Positions 43,011 to 51,272 of a DNA stretch of 58,095 nucleotides are shown here, in pieces. Position numbers and translations under genes: made by a program. The notes beneath the pieces are model-generated. The model searched no databases and had not been told where the DNA came from. It saw nothing but the letters and a program-made list of their open reading frames with translations. Each line of letters opens with the position of its first letter. Within the stretch, counting starts at the first letter, position 1. The stretch is from positions 1 through 58,095 of the forward strand of contig NZ_CAJXNN010000025.1 in NCBI RefSeq assembly GCF_913057115.1, in the 5' to 3' direction. Source of the DNA: an uncultured Roseovarius sp. Lineage in GTDB: Bacteria > Pseudomonadota > Alphaproteobacteria > Rhodobacterales > Rhodobacteraceae.

Positions 43011-43838
43011 ATGACTGACCCAACATCCCATAAGCTGGTCGCGGTCAGCCCGCAGCGCCATGGCACATGCTACTGGCGGCGCTTTGAGTCATACGGATTC
43101 GCACGCGTAATGCACTGCGTTGATATCGTCATGGCCGAAGTCGCCCCGGCGGCAAGTGCCTTTCCCCTGGTATTTCGCAAACGACAGGATGACAGCGGCA
43201 TTGACCCTGTTGCGCTGCTCAGCTTTGGCAGGTCCGAGCCAACGCCCTTCGTAACAACCGATGGAAATTGGCGGGGGACCTATGTTCCGTCAGCGCTGCG
43301 GGCGCATCCTTTTGCGGCGCAGTTCACGGACAAGGCAGGGGAAATGACTCTGCTTGTGGACGAGGCAAGCGGATTGGTGACGAAAGACCCCAATGACCAG
43401 CCGTTTTTCGATGCCGAAGGGAAACCGGCAAAGCCGCTTGAAGACGTTATCGAGTTCTTCCGGACGCGGGCCCTGTCCGCACTGCAAACGCAAAAAGCCT
43501 GCATGGCATTGCAAGCGGCGGAACTGTTGACCCCTCTGCGTGATTTTGCGGGCATGAATCAGGCTGATCTCGAGAACCTTTACACGATCAACACCGAAAA
43601 ACTTGATGCCCTAAGCGATGAAAACTTGCCGGACCTTTGGCACAGCGGCGCCCTGCGTCTGGCCGAAGCACAGCGGGTATCGCTGTGTCATGTAGGGTGG
43701 ATGTTGCGCGCGGAGCGTGAAAGTGCCGGGATTGGCCGAAAAGCCCCCAAGGCGGCGTCGCAATCTGACACGGCGCTTTCGGGGTTTCTGGATGCGCTGT
43801 CCGATGCACAAGATCGCGATTGGAGCACCACATCATGA
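43011..43838 (+). CDS. SapC family protein
   Basis: A 275-residue protein of the SapC type (PF07277): HKLVAVSPQRHG, PLVFRKRQDDSG, GTYVPSALRAHPFA, and LLVDEASGLVT. No signal peptide or membrane helix. SapC genes often accompany type I exporters of surface-layer or RTX proteins; the molecular role is not known. Its stop overlaps the TolC-like start by four bases (ATGA at 43835-43838), so it is the first gene of the exporter operon. Confidence 0.86.
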   Translation: MTDPTSHKLVAVSPQRHGTCYWRRFESYGFARVMHCVDIVMAEVAPAASAFPLVFRKRQDDSGIDPVALLSFGRSEPTPFVTTDGNWRGTYVPSALRAHPFAAQFTDKAGEMTLLVDEASGLVTKDPNDQPFFDAEGKPAKPLEDVIEFFRTRALSALQTQKACMALQAAELLTPLRDFAGMNQADLENLYTINTEKLDALSDENLPDLWHSGALRLAEAQRVSLCHVGWMLRAERESAGIGRKAPKAASQSDTALSGFLDALSDAQDRDWSTTS

Positions 43839-45169
43839 GATTTCGCGCCGCCCACGCTGTCTTGCCTATCCTGCTTGCCACATTGGCAGGCTGTAACGAG
43901 CCACCCGATCTCACCCCGGTCTCGGCCAGCTTGGAAATGGGAACCGCAGGGCTTGGGGGATCGCGGGTTTCCAGCAAGGTGGCCCAAAAACCTTTTGGAA
44001 AATACATCGCCCGCGCCGTCATGGCCGACCCGGCCATGACCCGAAGCCTGTCGGATACTCGCGCCGCTCGGGCTGAGAAAAAGGCAGCCGACGGGGCCTT
44101 CCGCCCCGACCTCAGCGTCGGGGTCAGCGCGGAAACCCGCTATGTCAGCAGTTCAACAACAAGCGACGCCTCGCCCTTCGTTCGTGTCTCGCAACTGGTT
44201 TACGATGCCGGGGCCGCGCGCGCCGATCAAACCGCCGCCGAGGCCCGTGTTTTGCAAAGCTGGGCCCGCCAGATTGAGAGTGGTGCCAGTTCGGCGCTCT
44301 CGGCGGTCGAAGCCTACAAGCGCCTGATCACGAACCGCAAACTGTTGGCGCTGGCGCAGGAAAACCTTCGTGTGTTGCGCGGCATCGCTGACCAGATTGA
44401 CGAACGCGCACAACGCGGTGCTGGCTCAAGTGTCGATAACCTGACCGCGCGCAGTCGCGTGGCCGATGCAGAAACCCGCCGTGTCGATGCGCAAGCCGGG
44501 CTTGAACGCGCCGAGGCGGCTTTTCGGCGCTATTTTGACGCGATTCCGGCCAAGCTGCCGACTCCGGACAAGGCCCCGGCCTTGCCTGCCGACGAAGGCG
44601 ACGTTCTGGCCCAAAGCCCGCGCTTGCGCGCGGCAAATGCCAGCCTGAAAGCCGCCGAAGCCGATCTGATCGCGGCGCAGTCGCGGCGCCAACCGGCCGT
44701 TGAACTTGGGCTTACCGGGAGCCAAGCCGACTCTGGCGGGGGGGCGGACGTGGGCTTGGACCTGACGCTGAACTACAGCCTCGACACCCGTGGGCAAAGG
44801 CGCGCCGCGATTGAAGCAGCAGCGGCCCGTCGCGATGCCTCAAAGGCCGAACGTGATACCTTGTTGCGCGATGTAAGCGAAGCTCTGGCCTTGGTTCGCA
44901 CCGATCAGGCGGCAGGCGAAGCGCGTGTTGCCGCCGCGCGAGAGGCGGTTCAAACCAATGCCGCCAGCGTGCAGGCCGCGCGTGATCAATTCAGCATTGG
45001 CCGCCGTAGCCTTGTTGATCTTCTGGATGCGCAACGCGACTACGTACGCGCCGAAGAAACCTTGATACGCGCGGAACAGGAACGCTTCCTGACCGATTAT
45101 GCCGCGCTGGCGCTGACGGGCGATATTCTTGACGTTTTTGACATCACTCTTCCCAAGGTGCCGGAATGA
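43835..45169 (+). CDS. TolC-family outer membrane lipoprotein of the type I exporter
   Basis: A 444-residue protein: lipoprotein signal ending LLATLAGC (Cys20), then two helical repeats with long coiled coils (VEAYKRLITNRKLLALAQENL, then AAREAVQTNAASVQAARDQFSIGRRSLVDLLDAQRDY). The second segment is the classic TolC/LapE-type end. It forms the outer-membrane channel for type I secretion. Translationally coupled to sapC upstream and to the ABC gene downstream (both ATGA overlaps). Confidence 0.93.
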   Translation: MRFRAAHAVLPILLATLAGCNEPPDLTPVSASLEMGTAGLGGSRVSSKVAQKPFGKYIARAVMADPAMTRSLSDTRAARAEKKAADGAFRPDLSVGVSAETRYVSSSTTSDASPFVRVSQLVYDAGAARADQTAAEARVLQSWARQIESGASSALSAVEAYKRLITNRKLLALAQENLRVLRGIADQIDERAQRGAGSSVDNLTARSRVADAETRRVDAQAGLERAEAAFRRYFDAIPAKLPTPDKAPALPADEGDVLAQSPRLRAANASLKAAEADLIAAQSRRQPAVELGLTGSQADSGGGADVGLDLTLNYSLDTRGQRRAAIEAAAARRDASKAERDTLLRDVSEALALVRTDQAAGEARVAAAREAVQTNAASVQAARDQFSIGRRSLVDLLDAQRDYVRAEETLIRAEQERFLTDYAALALTGDILDVFDITLPKVPE

Positions 45170-47349
45170 CGGCTGACCAAGACAAGGATGATCGCCGCGT
45201 CGTTCCATTGGACCGCGACAACCGAAGCCGACCCGATGAGACCTCTCCGCTTGAGGCCTGTTTGATACACGCTGCGGCAACGCTTGACCGTCCCATGACG
45301 TTGGCCACGCTACATGCCGTGCAATCCTCCGAGGCCGAAGGCACACTGGGCATCCGCGAAGCCATCACCGCCGCTGAACGCGCCGGCATGCAGGCCGCAT
45401 TTGGGGCCCATCCGCTAAACGACTTCGACTCGATCCTGACACCTGCGATCCTTCTGCTCGAGGGTGACCGCGCCGTCGTGCTGCATGATGTCAAACCCGA
45501 TGGTTCGCTCGCTATCCATGATCCGACCCTCGGCGAGGGCATCGGTGAAATGACCCGCGATGATCTTGAAAAGGTCTACAGCGGCTACGCCATTTTGCTG
45601 CGCCGGGAACACCGCGAAGACATTCTTGCCAGTAGCGAGGGGCGGCGCGGTCACTGGTTCTGGTCGGCACTTGCCGCCAATCGTTGGTCCTACACACAGG
45701 TTCTACTGGCGGCGGTCCTCGCGAACTTCCTGTCGCTGACCACCTCGATTTTCATCATGGTGGTTTATGACCGCGTGCTGCCCAACGAAGCCACCGAATC
45801 CCTTATTGCCCTGACACTCGGGGTTGGTATCGCCCTGATTTTCGACTTTCTCATCAAGAACCTGCGCGCAGGTTTCATCGACCGGGCCGGACAGCGGGCC
45901 GACATGGTCATGGGGCGCCGCATTTTCGACCAGTTACTCGACATGCAGATGCGCGCGCGCAAAGGCTCGACCGGAGCGCTTGCCAGCACACTGCGCGAGT
46001 TCGAGACTCTTCGCGATTTCTTCACCTCGGCAACGCTTGTTGCCGTGGTCGACCTGCCATTCATCCTTTTGTTCATCGCGGTGATCTCTCTCATCGGCGG
46101 GCCGCTGGCAATTGTACCGGCAATTGCCGTGCCGCTGGTATTGATCGTCGGTCTGGCCGTGCAACCGATCCTCGCGCGCCTTGCCGAACAAAGCTTCAAG
46201 GACGGGCAATCGAAACAAAGCGTGCTGGTCGAAACCGTATCGGGGCTGGAAACCATCAAGGCGGTGGGTGCCGCGCGGCGGATGCGCGCCCGCTGGGAAG
46301 AGGCCATCGCCCGCCAATCCGATCACGGCGCCCGCGCCCGCGCGGTCACGCAACTGGCCATGAACGCCACCAGTTTCACGCAACAGGCCGCACAGGTCAT
46401 GATCGTCTTCTACGGCGTTTTCCTGATTACCGCGGGCGAGGTCAGCATGGGGGCCCTGATTGCCAGCGTCATCCTGACGGGGCGCACGCTCGCGCCACTG
46501 GCGCAACTGGCCCAAACCCTGACCCGCTTGAATCAGGCGCGCAGTTCCTACCGCAATCTTGATGCCCTCATGCGCGCCGAAAGCGAACGACCTGCCGGGC
46601 ACCACTGGATCAGCCGCCCCAAACTCGAAGGGCGCATACGCTTTGATGATGTGCATTTCACCTATCCCGATCAGATGCAATCTGCGCTCAACGGCGTCAG
46701 TTTTAGTATCGAGCCCGGTGAAAAGGTGGCCATCCTTGGGCGTATCGGCTCGGGCAAAAGTACGGTGGCACGCTTGCTTTTGGGCCTTTACACCCCCGAC
46801 AAAGGCGCGGTTCTGGTGGATGACACCGACATCCGGCAAATCGACCCCGGCGATCTGCGCCGCAATATCGGCTCGGTGCTGCAAGACGTCTGGCTTTTCT
46901 CGGGTACGGTTCGCGAAAACATCGCCATCGGCGCCCGCCGGCCCCGCGATGCCGACATTCTGGACGCCGCACAGATTTCCGGCGTCGAGGATTTCATCGC
47001 CCGCCACCCCTCGGGCTATGACATGATGCTGGCCGAGCGCGGCGAGGGCCTGTCGGGTGGGCAAAAACAGGCCATCACACTGGCCCGTGCGCTTGTCGGG
47101 CAGCCCCCGGTTTTGCTGCTCGATGAACCCACAAGCGCAATGGACGTCCAAAACGAGCGCGATGTCATCACCCGGCTGAAAGAGGCGGCACAAGATCGGA
47201 CGATGATCGTGGTCACCCACCGCACCAGCCTTCTGGACCTCGTGGATCGTGTCATCGTGATCGAAAACGGACGCGTCGGCGCGGATGGTGACAAATCCAT
47301 CCTCGCGCGCAGTGCCCGCCAAGCCGCAGGAGACCGGGATGGCGCGTGA
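45166..47349 (+). CDS. Type I secretion ABC transporter (LapB/HlyB-like)
   Basis: A 727-residue protein: N-terminal C39-like domain without a convincing catalytic triad (about 20-140; DRAVVLHDVKPDGSLAIHDP), six-helix membrane domain (165-440), and an ABC domain with Walker A GRIGSGKST from Gly525, signature LSGGQ at 629-633, Walker B VLLLDEPTS and switch His in VVTHRTS. The degenerate C39 domain binds substrates without cleaving them in RTX exporters. It energises export of the adhesin and the RTX, CAP and BspA-type proteins, an inference from position. Confidence 0.95.
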   Translation: MTADQDKDDRRVVPLDRDNRSRPDETSPLEACLIHAAATLDRPMTLATLHAVQSSEAEGTLGIREAITAAERAGMQAAFGAHPLNDFDSILTPAILLLEGDRAVVLHDVKPDGSLAIHDPTLGEGIGEMTRDDLEKVYSGYAILLRREHREDILASSEGRRGHWFWSALAANRWSYTQVLLAAVLANFLSLTTSIFIMVVYDRVLPNEATESLIALTLGVGIALIFDFLIKNLRAGFIDRAGQRADMVMGRRIFDQLLDMQMRARKGSTGALASTLREFETLRDFFTSATLVAVVDLPFILLFIAVISLIGGPLAIVPAIAVPLVLIVGLAVQPILARLAEQSFKDGQSKQSVLVETVSGLETIKAVGAARRMRARWEEAIARQSDHGARARAVTQLAMNATSFTQQAAQVMIVFYGVFLITAGEVSMGALIASVILTGRTLAPLAQLAQTLTRLNQARSSYRNLDALMRAESERPAGHHWISRPKLEGRIRFDDVHFTYPDQMQSALNGVSFSIEPGEKVAILGRIGSGKSTVARLLLGLYTPDKGAVLVDDTDIRQIDPGDLRRNIGSVLQDVWLFSGTVRENIAIGARRPRDADILDAAQISGVEDFIARHPSGYDMMLAERGEGLSGGQKQAITLARALVGQPPVLLLDEPTSAMDVQNERDVITRLKEAAQDRTMIVVTHRTSLLDLVDRVIVIENGRVGADGDKSILARSARQAAGDRDGA

Positions 47350-48649
47350 CCACGACCTTGACCGTTTGGCCCGGGAAATGCGCGGCCGCTCGCCGCTGCG
47401 CGGCTCGATCCTTTTGTTCACAATTCTGGGCTTTCTGCTGACCGCCGTGCTCTGGGCCGCCTATACCGAGATCGACGATGTCACCCGCGCCGATGGCCGG
47501 ATTGTGCCCTCGGCGTCCCTGCAAGTGATCGAAGCCGCCGAACCCGGCGTGCTGAAAACCCTGCACGTCAAGGAAGGCGAGGTTGTCGAGAAAGGTGACC
47601 TTTTGATGGAGCTGGACGGCACCCTGCTTGACAGCCAACTCAATCAGGAACAGCAGCGCGCCTTTGGCCTCATGGCCCGGATCGAACGGCTGCAAGCCGA
47701 GATTGACGGGGCCGAACTGCGCTTCAGCCCCGATCTGGTGGCCAAGGCCGCCGATGTGGTCAAATCCGAAACCGCGCTCTATCGCGGACGGCAAGCCGAA
47801 TTGCAGGCCGAAATCGACATCCTCGAACGCCAGCGGCTACAACGCCAGCAGGAATTCGAGGAAGGCCGCGTCGACCTGCAAACCGCCACCGAAACCCTCG
47901 CCGTGCTGGGTGAGGAACGCGAAATCATGGCCCCGCTGGTCGAACGCGGCATGGAACCGGCTACGACCTTGCTTTCGCTGCGCCGGACCGAAGCGGAATG
48001 GCGCGGCCGCGAGGTACGCGCACGCGCCTCGCTTGACCGGCTGCAATCCGCCCTTGATGAAATCGACGACCGGATCGCAGCGCAACGCAGCCGCTTTCGC
48101 AGTGCCGCGCTGACCGATCTGGCCACCGCAACAGCCGAACTTGCCGCGCTCAAGCCGGCCCTGCCTGCCCTGCAAAGCCGCGCCGACCGCTCACAGCTGC
48201 GCGCCCCTGTGCGTGGCGTGGTCAACACCATCCATAGTTCCACCCTGGGCGCCATGGCCCGCGCGGGCGAGGAACTGATCGAAATCGTCCCGCTGGACGA
48301 TTCCCTACTGGTCGAGGCCTATGTGCGCCCCGCCGACATCGCCTTTCTCTACCCCGGACAGCCCGTCAAGGTGACCATCACCGCCTATGACGCCTCGCGC
48401 TACGGCTCGTTGTCGGGGGAGATCTTGCGCATCGGGGCCGATACCATCACCCGCAGCGAACGCAGCGAGGAGGAGGTTTTCGTCGTGGAAATCCGCACCA
48501 CCGACACCATCCTTGATGCCGACGGTGTCGAGGTGGAAATCATGCCCGGCATGGTCGCACAGGTGGACATCCTCGCCGGCAAGAAAACCGTGCTGGATTA
48601 CATCCTGAAGCCGGTCGTCCGCGTCAAGGACCGCGCGCTGAGGGAATAA
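47339..48649 (+). CDS. Type I secretion membrane fusion protein (HlyD family)
   Basis: A 436-residue protein: a cytoplasmic N-terminus, one membrane helix near 22-42 (GSILLFTILGFLLTAVLWAAY), a lipoyl half (IEAAEPGVLKTLHVKEGEVVEKGDLLMELDG), long coiled coils (residues 95-270), the second lipoyl half (LRAPVRGVVNTI), and a beta-barrel (PGQPVKVTITAYDASRYG). It links the ABC protein to the TolC-like channel. It overlaps the ABC gene by 11 bases; ATG 47339 is chosen over an in-frame start at 47285 because the conserved part starts there. Confidence 0.94.
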   Translation: MARDHDLDRLAREMRGRSPLRGSILLFTILGFLLTAVLWAAYTEIDDVTRADGRIVPSASLQVIEAAEPGVLKTLHVKEGEVVEKGDLLMELDGTLLDSQLNQEQQRAFGLMARIERLQAEIDGAELRFSPDLVAKAADVVKSETALYRGRQAELQAEIDILERQRLQRQQEFEEGRVDLQTATETLAVLGEEREIMAPLVERGMEPATTLLSLRRTEAEWRGREVRARASLDRLQSALDEIDDRIAAQRSRFRSAALTDLATATAELAALKPALPALQSRADRSQLRAPVRGVVNTIHSSTLGAMARAGEELIEIVPLDDSLLVEAYVRPADIAFLYPGQPVKVTITAYDASRYGSLSGEILRIGADTITRSERSEEEVFVVEIRTTDTILDADGVEVEIMPGMVAQVDILAGKKTVLDYILKPVVRVKDRALRE

Positions 48650-48688
48650 CGCACCGGCGCACTGCGACACCAAGACAAGAGGCCCCGA

Positions 48689-48808
48689 ATGACGACAGCC
48701 CCTTCCACTGACCTGAGCTAATGGTTTGGTGACGGCGACGACCCGTCCGGCAATCCCATCCCCGACATTGCCGGCTGGGATACCTCCGATGTTACAAGCT
48801 TAGGCTAC
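48689..48808 (+). pseudogene. Upstream in-frame part of the BspA-type gene, interrupted by TAA
   Basis: ATG 48689 with AGAGG six bases upstream opens the same frame as the following gene. After ten codons it meets TAA at 48719-48721, then continues without a stop ([19 protein letters not shown], then [10 protein letters not shown]) into the repeat region. The peptide after the TAA is clearly repeat-like, so the original start was probably here and is now separated by a nonsense codon. Confidence 0.7.
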
Positions 48809-49942
48809 ATGTTCTACGGAGCCTCAGGTTTCAACCAAGACATCGGCAACTGGGACACCGGCAGCGTCAACACTATGCGGTACATGTTCTACCGTGCCGA
48901 GGCCTTCAATCAGGACATCGGCGACTGGGACACCTCGCAAGTGACCGACATGGCCCGCATGTTCATGGAGGCAAGCGCTTTCAACCAAGATATCGGGCGC
49001 TGGGATACGTCAAGCGTGACAACCATGGGGCAGATGTTCAATGACGCTGAAGCCTTCGACCAAGACATCAGCGCATGGGACACATCCGCTGTCACCGACA
49101 TGGGTTACATGTTCTATTTTGCCAACGCCTTTGACCAAGACCTCTCTGGCCTCGAAATCCAGAATGTCACCGATATGACCGGCATGCTGGATGGCTCAGG
49201 GCTTTCGGTCGGCAATTACGACGCCACCCTGATCGGCTGGCATCAGCAGGCCCAGACAACCGGCGTTCAACAGGGCGTCACGCTCGGGGCCGAGGGGTTG
49301 GTGTACTCCGAGGCCGCCGAAGCCGCCCGCGCGGCCCTGATCGACGATCACGGTTGGACGATAGAAGGCGATGCGCCCCTGCCCGAGACAACGGCGCTCA
49401 CCGGCACTGTCACGGGCCCCGATGGCAGCGCCCTGCCCGACACCGTGATCCGCTTTCTTGTCACCGGCACGCAAGAGGCCACCGACACCTCCGACGCCAA
49501 CGGGACTTTCAGGCTCGACATCCCCCCGCTCACCAATGGCCAACTGACGCTGGACCGCGATGTGACAACCGACGATATCGCCCAGATCGACGTCTCAGAC
49601 GCGCTCGACGCCCTGCGCCTCGCGGTTGGGCTTGACCCGTCCTGGGGCCCCGCTGACCCGGAACATTTCGTTGCTGCCGACATCGACGGCAACGGCGCGG
49701 TCAATGTTTCTGATGCTGTCGACATCCTGCGCATCGCCGTGGGGCTGGACACCGGCGATGCGCAACCACGTTGGGTTTTCGGCGAATTGGAGAGCGCTGA
49801 GGCACGCGCCGATGCGGTCCCTGCCCTCACCCCCCAGATTGACATCGCCGCGCTGGTGGCAGATTCGCAGGTCACCGTACAAGGTATCCTTGTCGGGAAC
49901 ATGCAGGAGGTTTTGGAAAGCTCTCCCAGCGGGACAGTGTGA
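48809..49942 (+). CDS. BspA-type leucine-rich-repeat (DUF285) protein with dockerin-like C-terminus; 5' end possibly truncated
   Basis: A 377-residue frame from ATG 48809. Residues 1-130 are DUF285/BspA-like repeats of about 25 residues ([21 protein letters not shown] and variants). An Ig-like/carboxypeptidase-regulatory-like stretch ([22 protein letters not shown]) precedes a dockerin-like pair with the canonical loop Asp291-Asp302 ([12 protein letters not shown]). The tail WVFGELE to [12 protein letters not shown] resembles the other two dockerin proteins. It follows the membrane fusion protein gene by 159 bases and is probably a passenger of that exporter. The upstream in-frame TAA makes translation uncertain: it may be a pseudogene or start internally. 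Confidence 0.75.
   Translation: MFYGASGFNQDIGNWDTGSVNTMRYMFYRAEAFNQDIGDWDTSQVTDMARMFMEASAFNQDIGRWDTSSVTTMGQMFNDAEAFDQDISAWDTSAVTDMGYMFYFANAFDQDLSGLEIQNVTDMTGMLDGSGLSVGNYDATLIGWHQQAQTTGVQQGVTLGAEGLVYSEAAEAARAALIDDHGWTIEGDAPLPETTALTGTVTGPDGSALPDTVIRFLVTGTQEATDTSDANGTFRLDIPPLTNGQLTLDRDVTTDDIAQIDVSDALDALRLAVGLDPSWGPADPEHFVAADIDGNGAVNVSDAVDILRIAVGLDTGDAQPRWVFGELESAEARADAVPALTPQIDIAALVADSQVTVQGILVGNMQEVLESSPSGTV
49559..49762 (+). other. Dockerin-like domain of the BspA-type protein
   Basis: Two repeats: [21 protein letters not shown] (imperfect loop) and [14 protein letters not shown] followed by DILRIAVGL (canonical), joined by PSWGPA. The pattern matches the RTX/VWD and CAP proteins. Confidence 0.82.
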
Positions 49943-50068
49943 GCCGATTATTTGTTTGCGAAGAATTGGCCGACCCCGATTGCTCCGTTACCTGTTCACT
50001 CCGCGTTACCAGACATGAGAGGCCTCATCCCGCTGGCCACGTCCCAGTGCCACCTTTGAAATTATAAA

Positions 50069-50094
50069 GGGCCTAGCATCGAAACGCTAAGCCC
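50069..50094. terminator. Hairpin between convergent genes
   Basis: GGGC-AGC paired with GCT-GCCC around a GAAA-containing loop; between the BspA-type gene and mrpG, probably serving both. Confidence 0.65.
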
Positions 50095-50127
50095 TCTTGG
50101 TTGTCTCAAAGTGCTTTCAAAGGCGCA

Positions 50128-50502
50128 TTATTCGCCCTCGGGGGCCTCCCGCTTTGGCGGATCGACATAGACTGACCAGCCGTATTCGCTTTGCGAGGGG
50201 GGCAGATCCTTGGCACGCATGTTGGCCTGCATGAAGGTCTTGGCGATGAAATTCGCGCTGATCGGAGCCGTGATAAACAGGAAAAGCGTGATCATCAACT
50301 CGTGGAACGAGAACTCGCCCTTGACCAATCCGAAATAGAGCATGGAGGCGATCAGCACGCCACCCACGCCCAATGTCGTGGCCTTGGTGGGGGCATGGAG
50401 GCGCTGCATGGTCTCTTGCAGCTTGATCATGCCGAGCGATCCGACAATGCCGAATATTCCGGCTATGACAAGGAAGGCCGAGATCAGGATTTCAACGATC
50501 AT
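50128..50502 (-). CDS. mrpG: Mrp-type Na+/H+ antiporter subunit G
   Basis: A 124-residue protein with three membrane helices. FLVIAGIFGIVGSLGMIKLQETMQRLHAPTKATTLG is the subunit G signature (MNHG/PhaG); the C-terminal 25 residues are soluble. It is the last gene of the mrp operon, 12 bases after mrpF. Confidence 0.92.
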   Translation of the reverse strand: MIVEILISAFLVIAGIFGIVGSLGMIKLQETMQRLHAPTKATTLGVGGVLIASMLYFGLVKGEFSFHELMITLFLFITAPISANFIAKTFMQANMRAKDLPPSQSEYGWSVYVDPPKREAPEGE

Positions 50503-50514
50503 ATCTGTCCCTCC

Positions 50515-50784
50515 TTACTCGATGATATCGCCGCGCAGCACGAAGCGGCAGTAGGCGACGGTTGAGACAAAGCCCACCATGGCGACGAGCATGGAGGCCT
50601 CGTAATATACGGCGGTGCCTTGCCAGATGCCATAGAGGATGAGCAGCGCGATGATGTTGATCACCATGGTATCGAGCGCGAGGATACGGTCGGCGCTGTC
50701 CGGTCCGGTGGCGATGCGCCAGAGGTTCAGCAAAAGGCCAAGCCCAAAGCAGCCGAAGGCGAAGATCAGGGCACTGGTGATCAT
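50515..50784 (-). CDS. mrpF: Mrp-type Na+/H+ antiporter subunit F
   Basis: An 89-residue, three-helix protein. LNLWRIATGPDSADRILALDTMVINIIAL is the MrpF/PhaF hallmark with its essential Asp. ATG 50784 overlaps the mrpE stop by four bases; the longer frame to 50808 is not needed. Part of the multi-subunit antiporter membrane complex. Confidence 0.92.
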   Translation of the reverse strand: MITSALIFAFGCFGLGLLLNLWRIATGPDSADRILALDTMVINIIALLILYGIWQGTAVYYEASMLVAMVGFVSTVAYCRFVLRGDIIE

Positions 50785-51272
50785 TGGAAAATCTCCTTCA
50801 ATCGCCATTCGTAGCGCGATTTGATCTGGTCGCGAACCCCGTCAGGATCATCGGTATGCAGGCAGTGGACAAGGATGCTGCGCCCATCGGCCGAAAGCAT
50901 GGCAGAGACCGTGCCGGGTGTCATGGTGATGGTGCCAGCCAGAACGGTAATCGCCTCGGGAGATGTCAGCTCAAGCGGCACGGTGATCCATTTGGAATGG
51001 GTGTTGGCGTTGGATTTGAACAGGATAATCGCGGCCACTTGTACGTTGGCGACGACGATATCCCACAGCACCACGAGGCCGTATTCAATGATTCGCAGGG
51101 GTTTGCCCACCTTGGCGCGGCGCGGCCAATAAGGGGCGGTCATCATCGGGACGACGATGGCGAGGATCACGGCCAGAAGGACATTGCCGGATGTCACCTT
51201 GTTGACCAGAGCCAGCCAGACGAAGACCAGCGTGAAGCTGAGAAGCGGATGGGGGAAGATGCGCCGGATCAT
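50781..51272 (-). CDS. mrpE: Mrp-type Na+/H+ antiporter subunit E
   Basis: A 163-residue protein: membrane helices in the first 60 residues (HPLLSFTLVFVWLALVNKVTSGNVLLAVILAIVVP), then a soluble half with SPEAITVLAGTITMTPGTVSA and ILVHCLHTDDPD, the PhaE/MrpE pattern. Overlaps the mrpD stop by four bases. Confidence 0.93.
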   Translation of the reverse strand: MIRRIFPHPLLSFTLVFVWLALVNKVTSGNVLLAVILAIVVPMMTAPYWPRRAKVGKPLRIIEYGLVVLWDIVVANVQVAAIILFKSNANTHSKWITVPLELTSPEAITVLAGTITMTPGTVSAMLSADGRSILVHCLHTDDPDGVRDQIKSRYEWRLKEIFQ

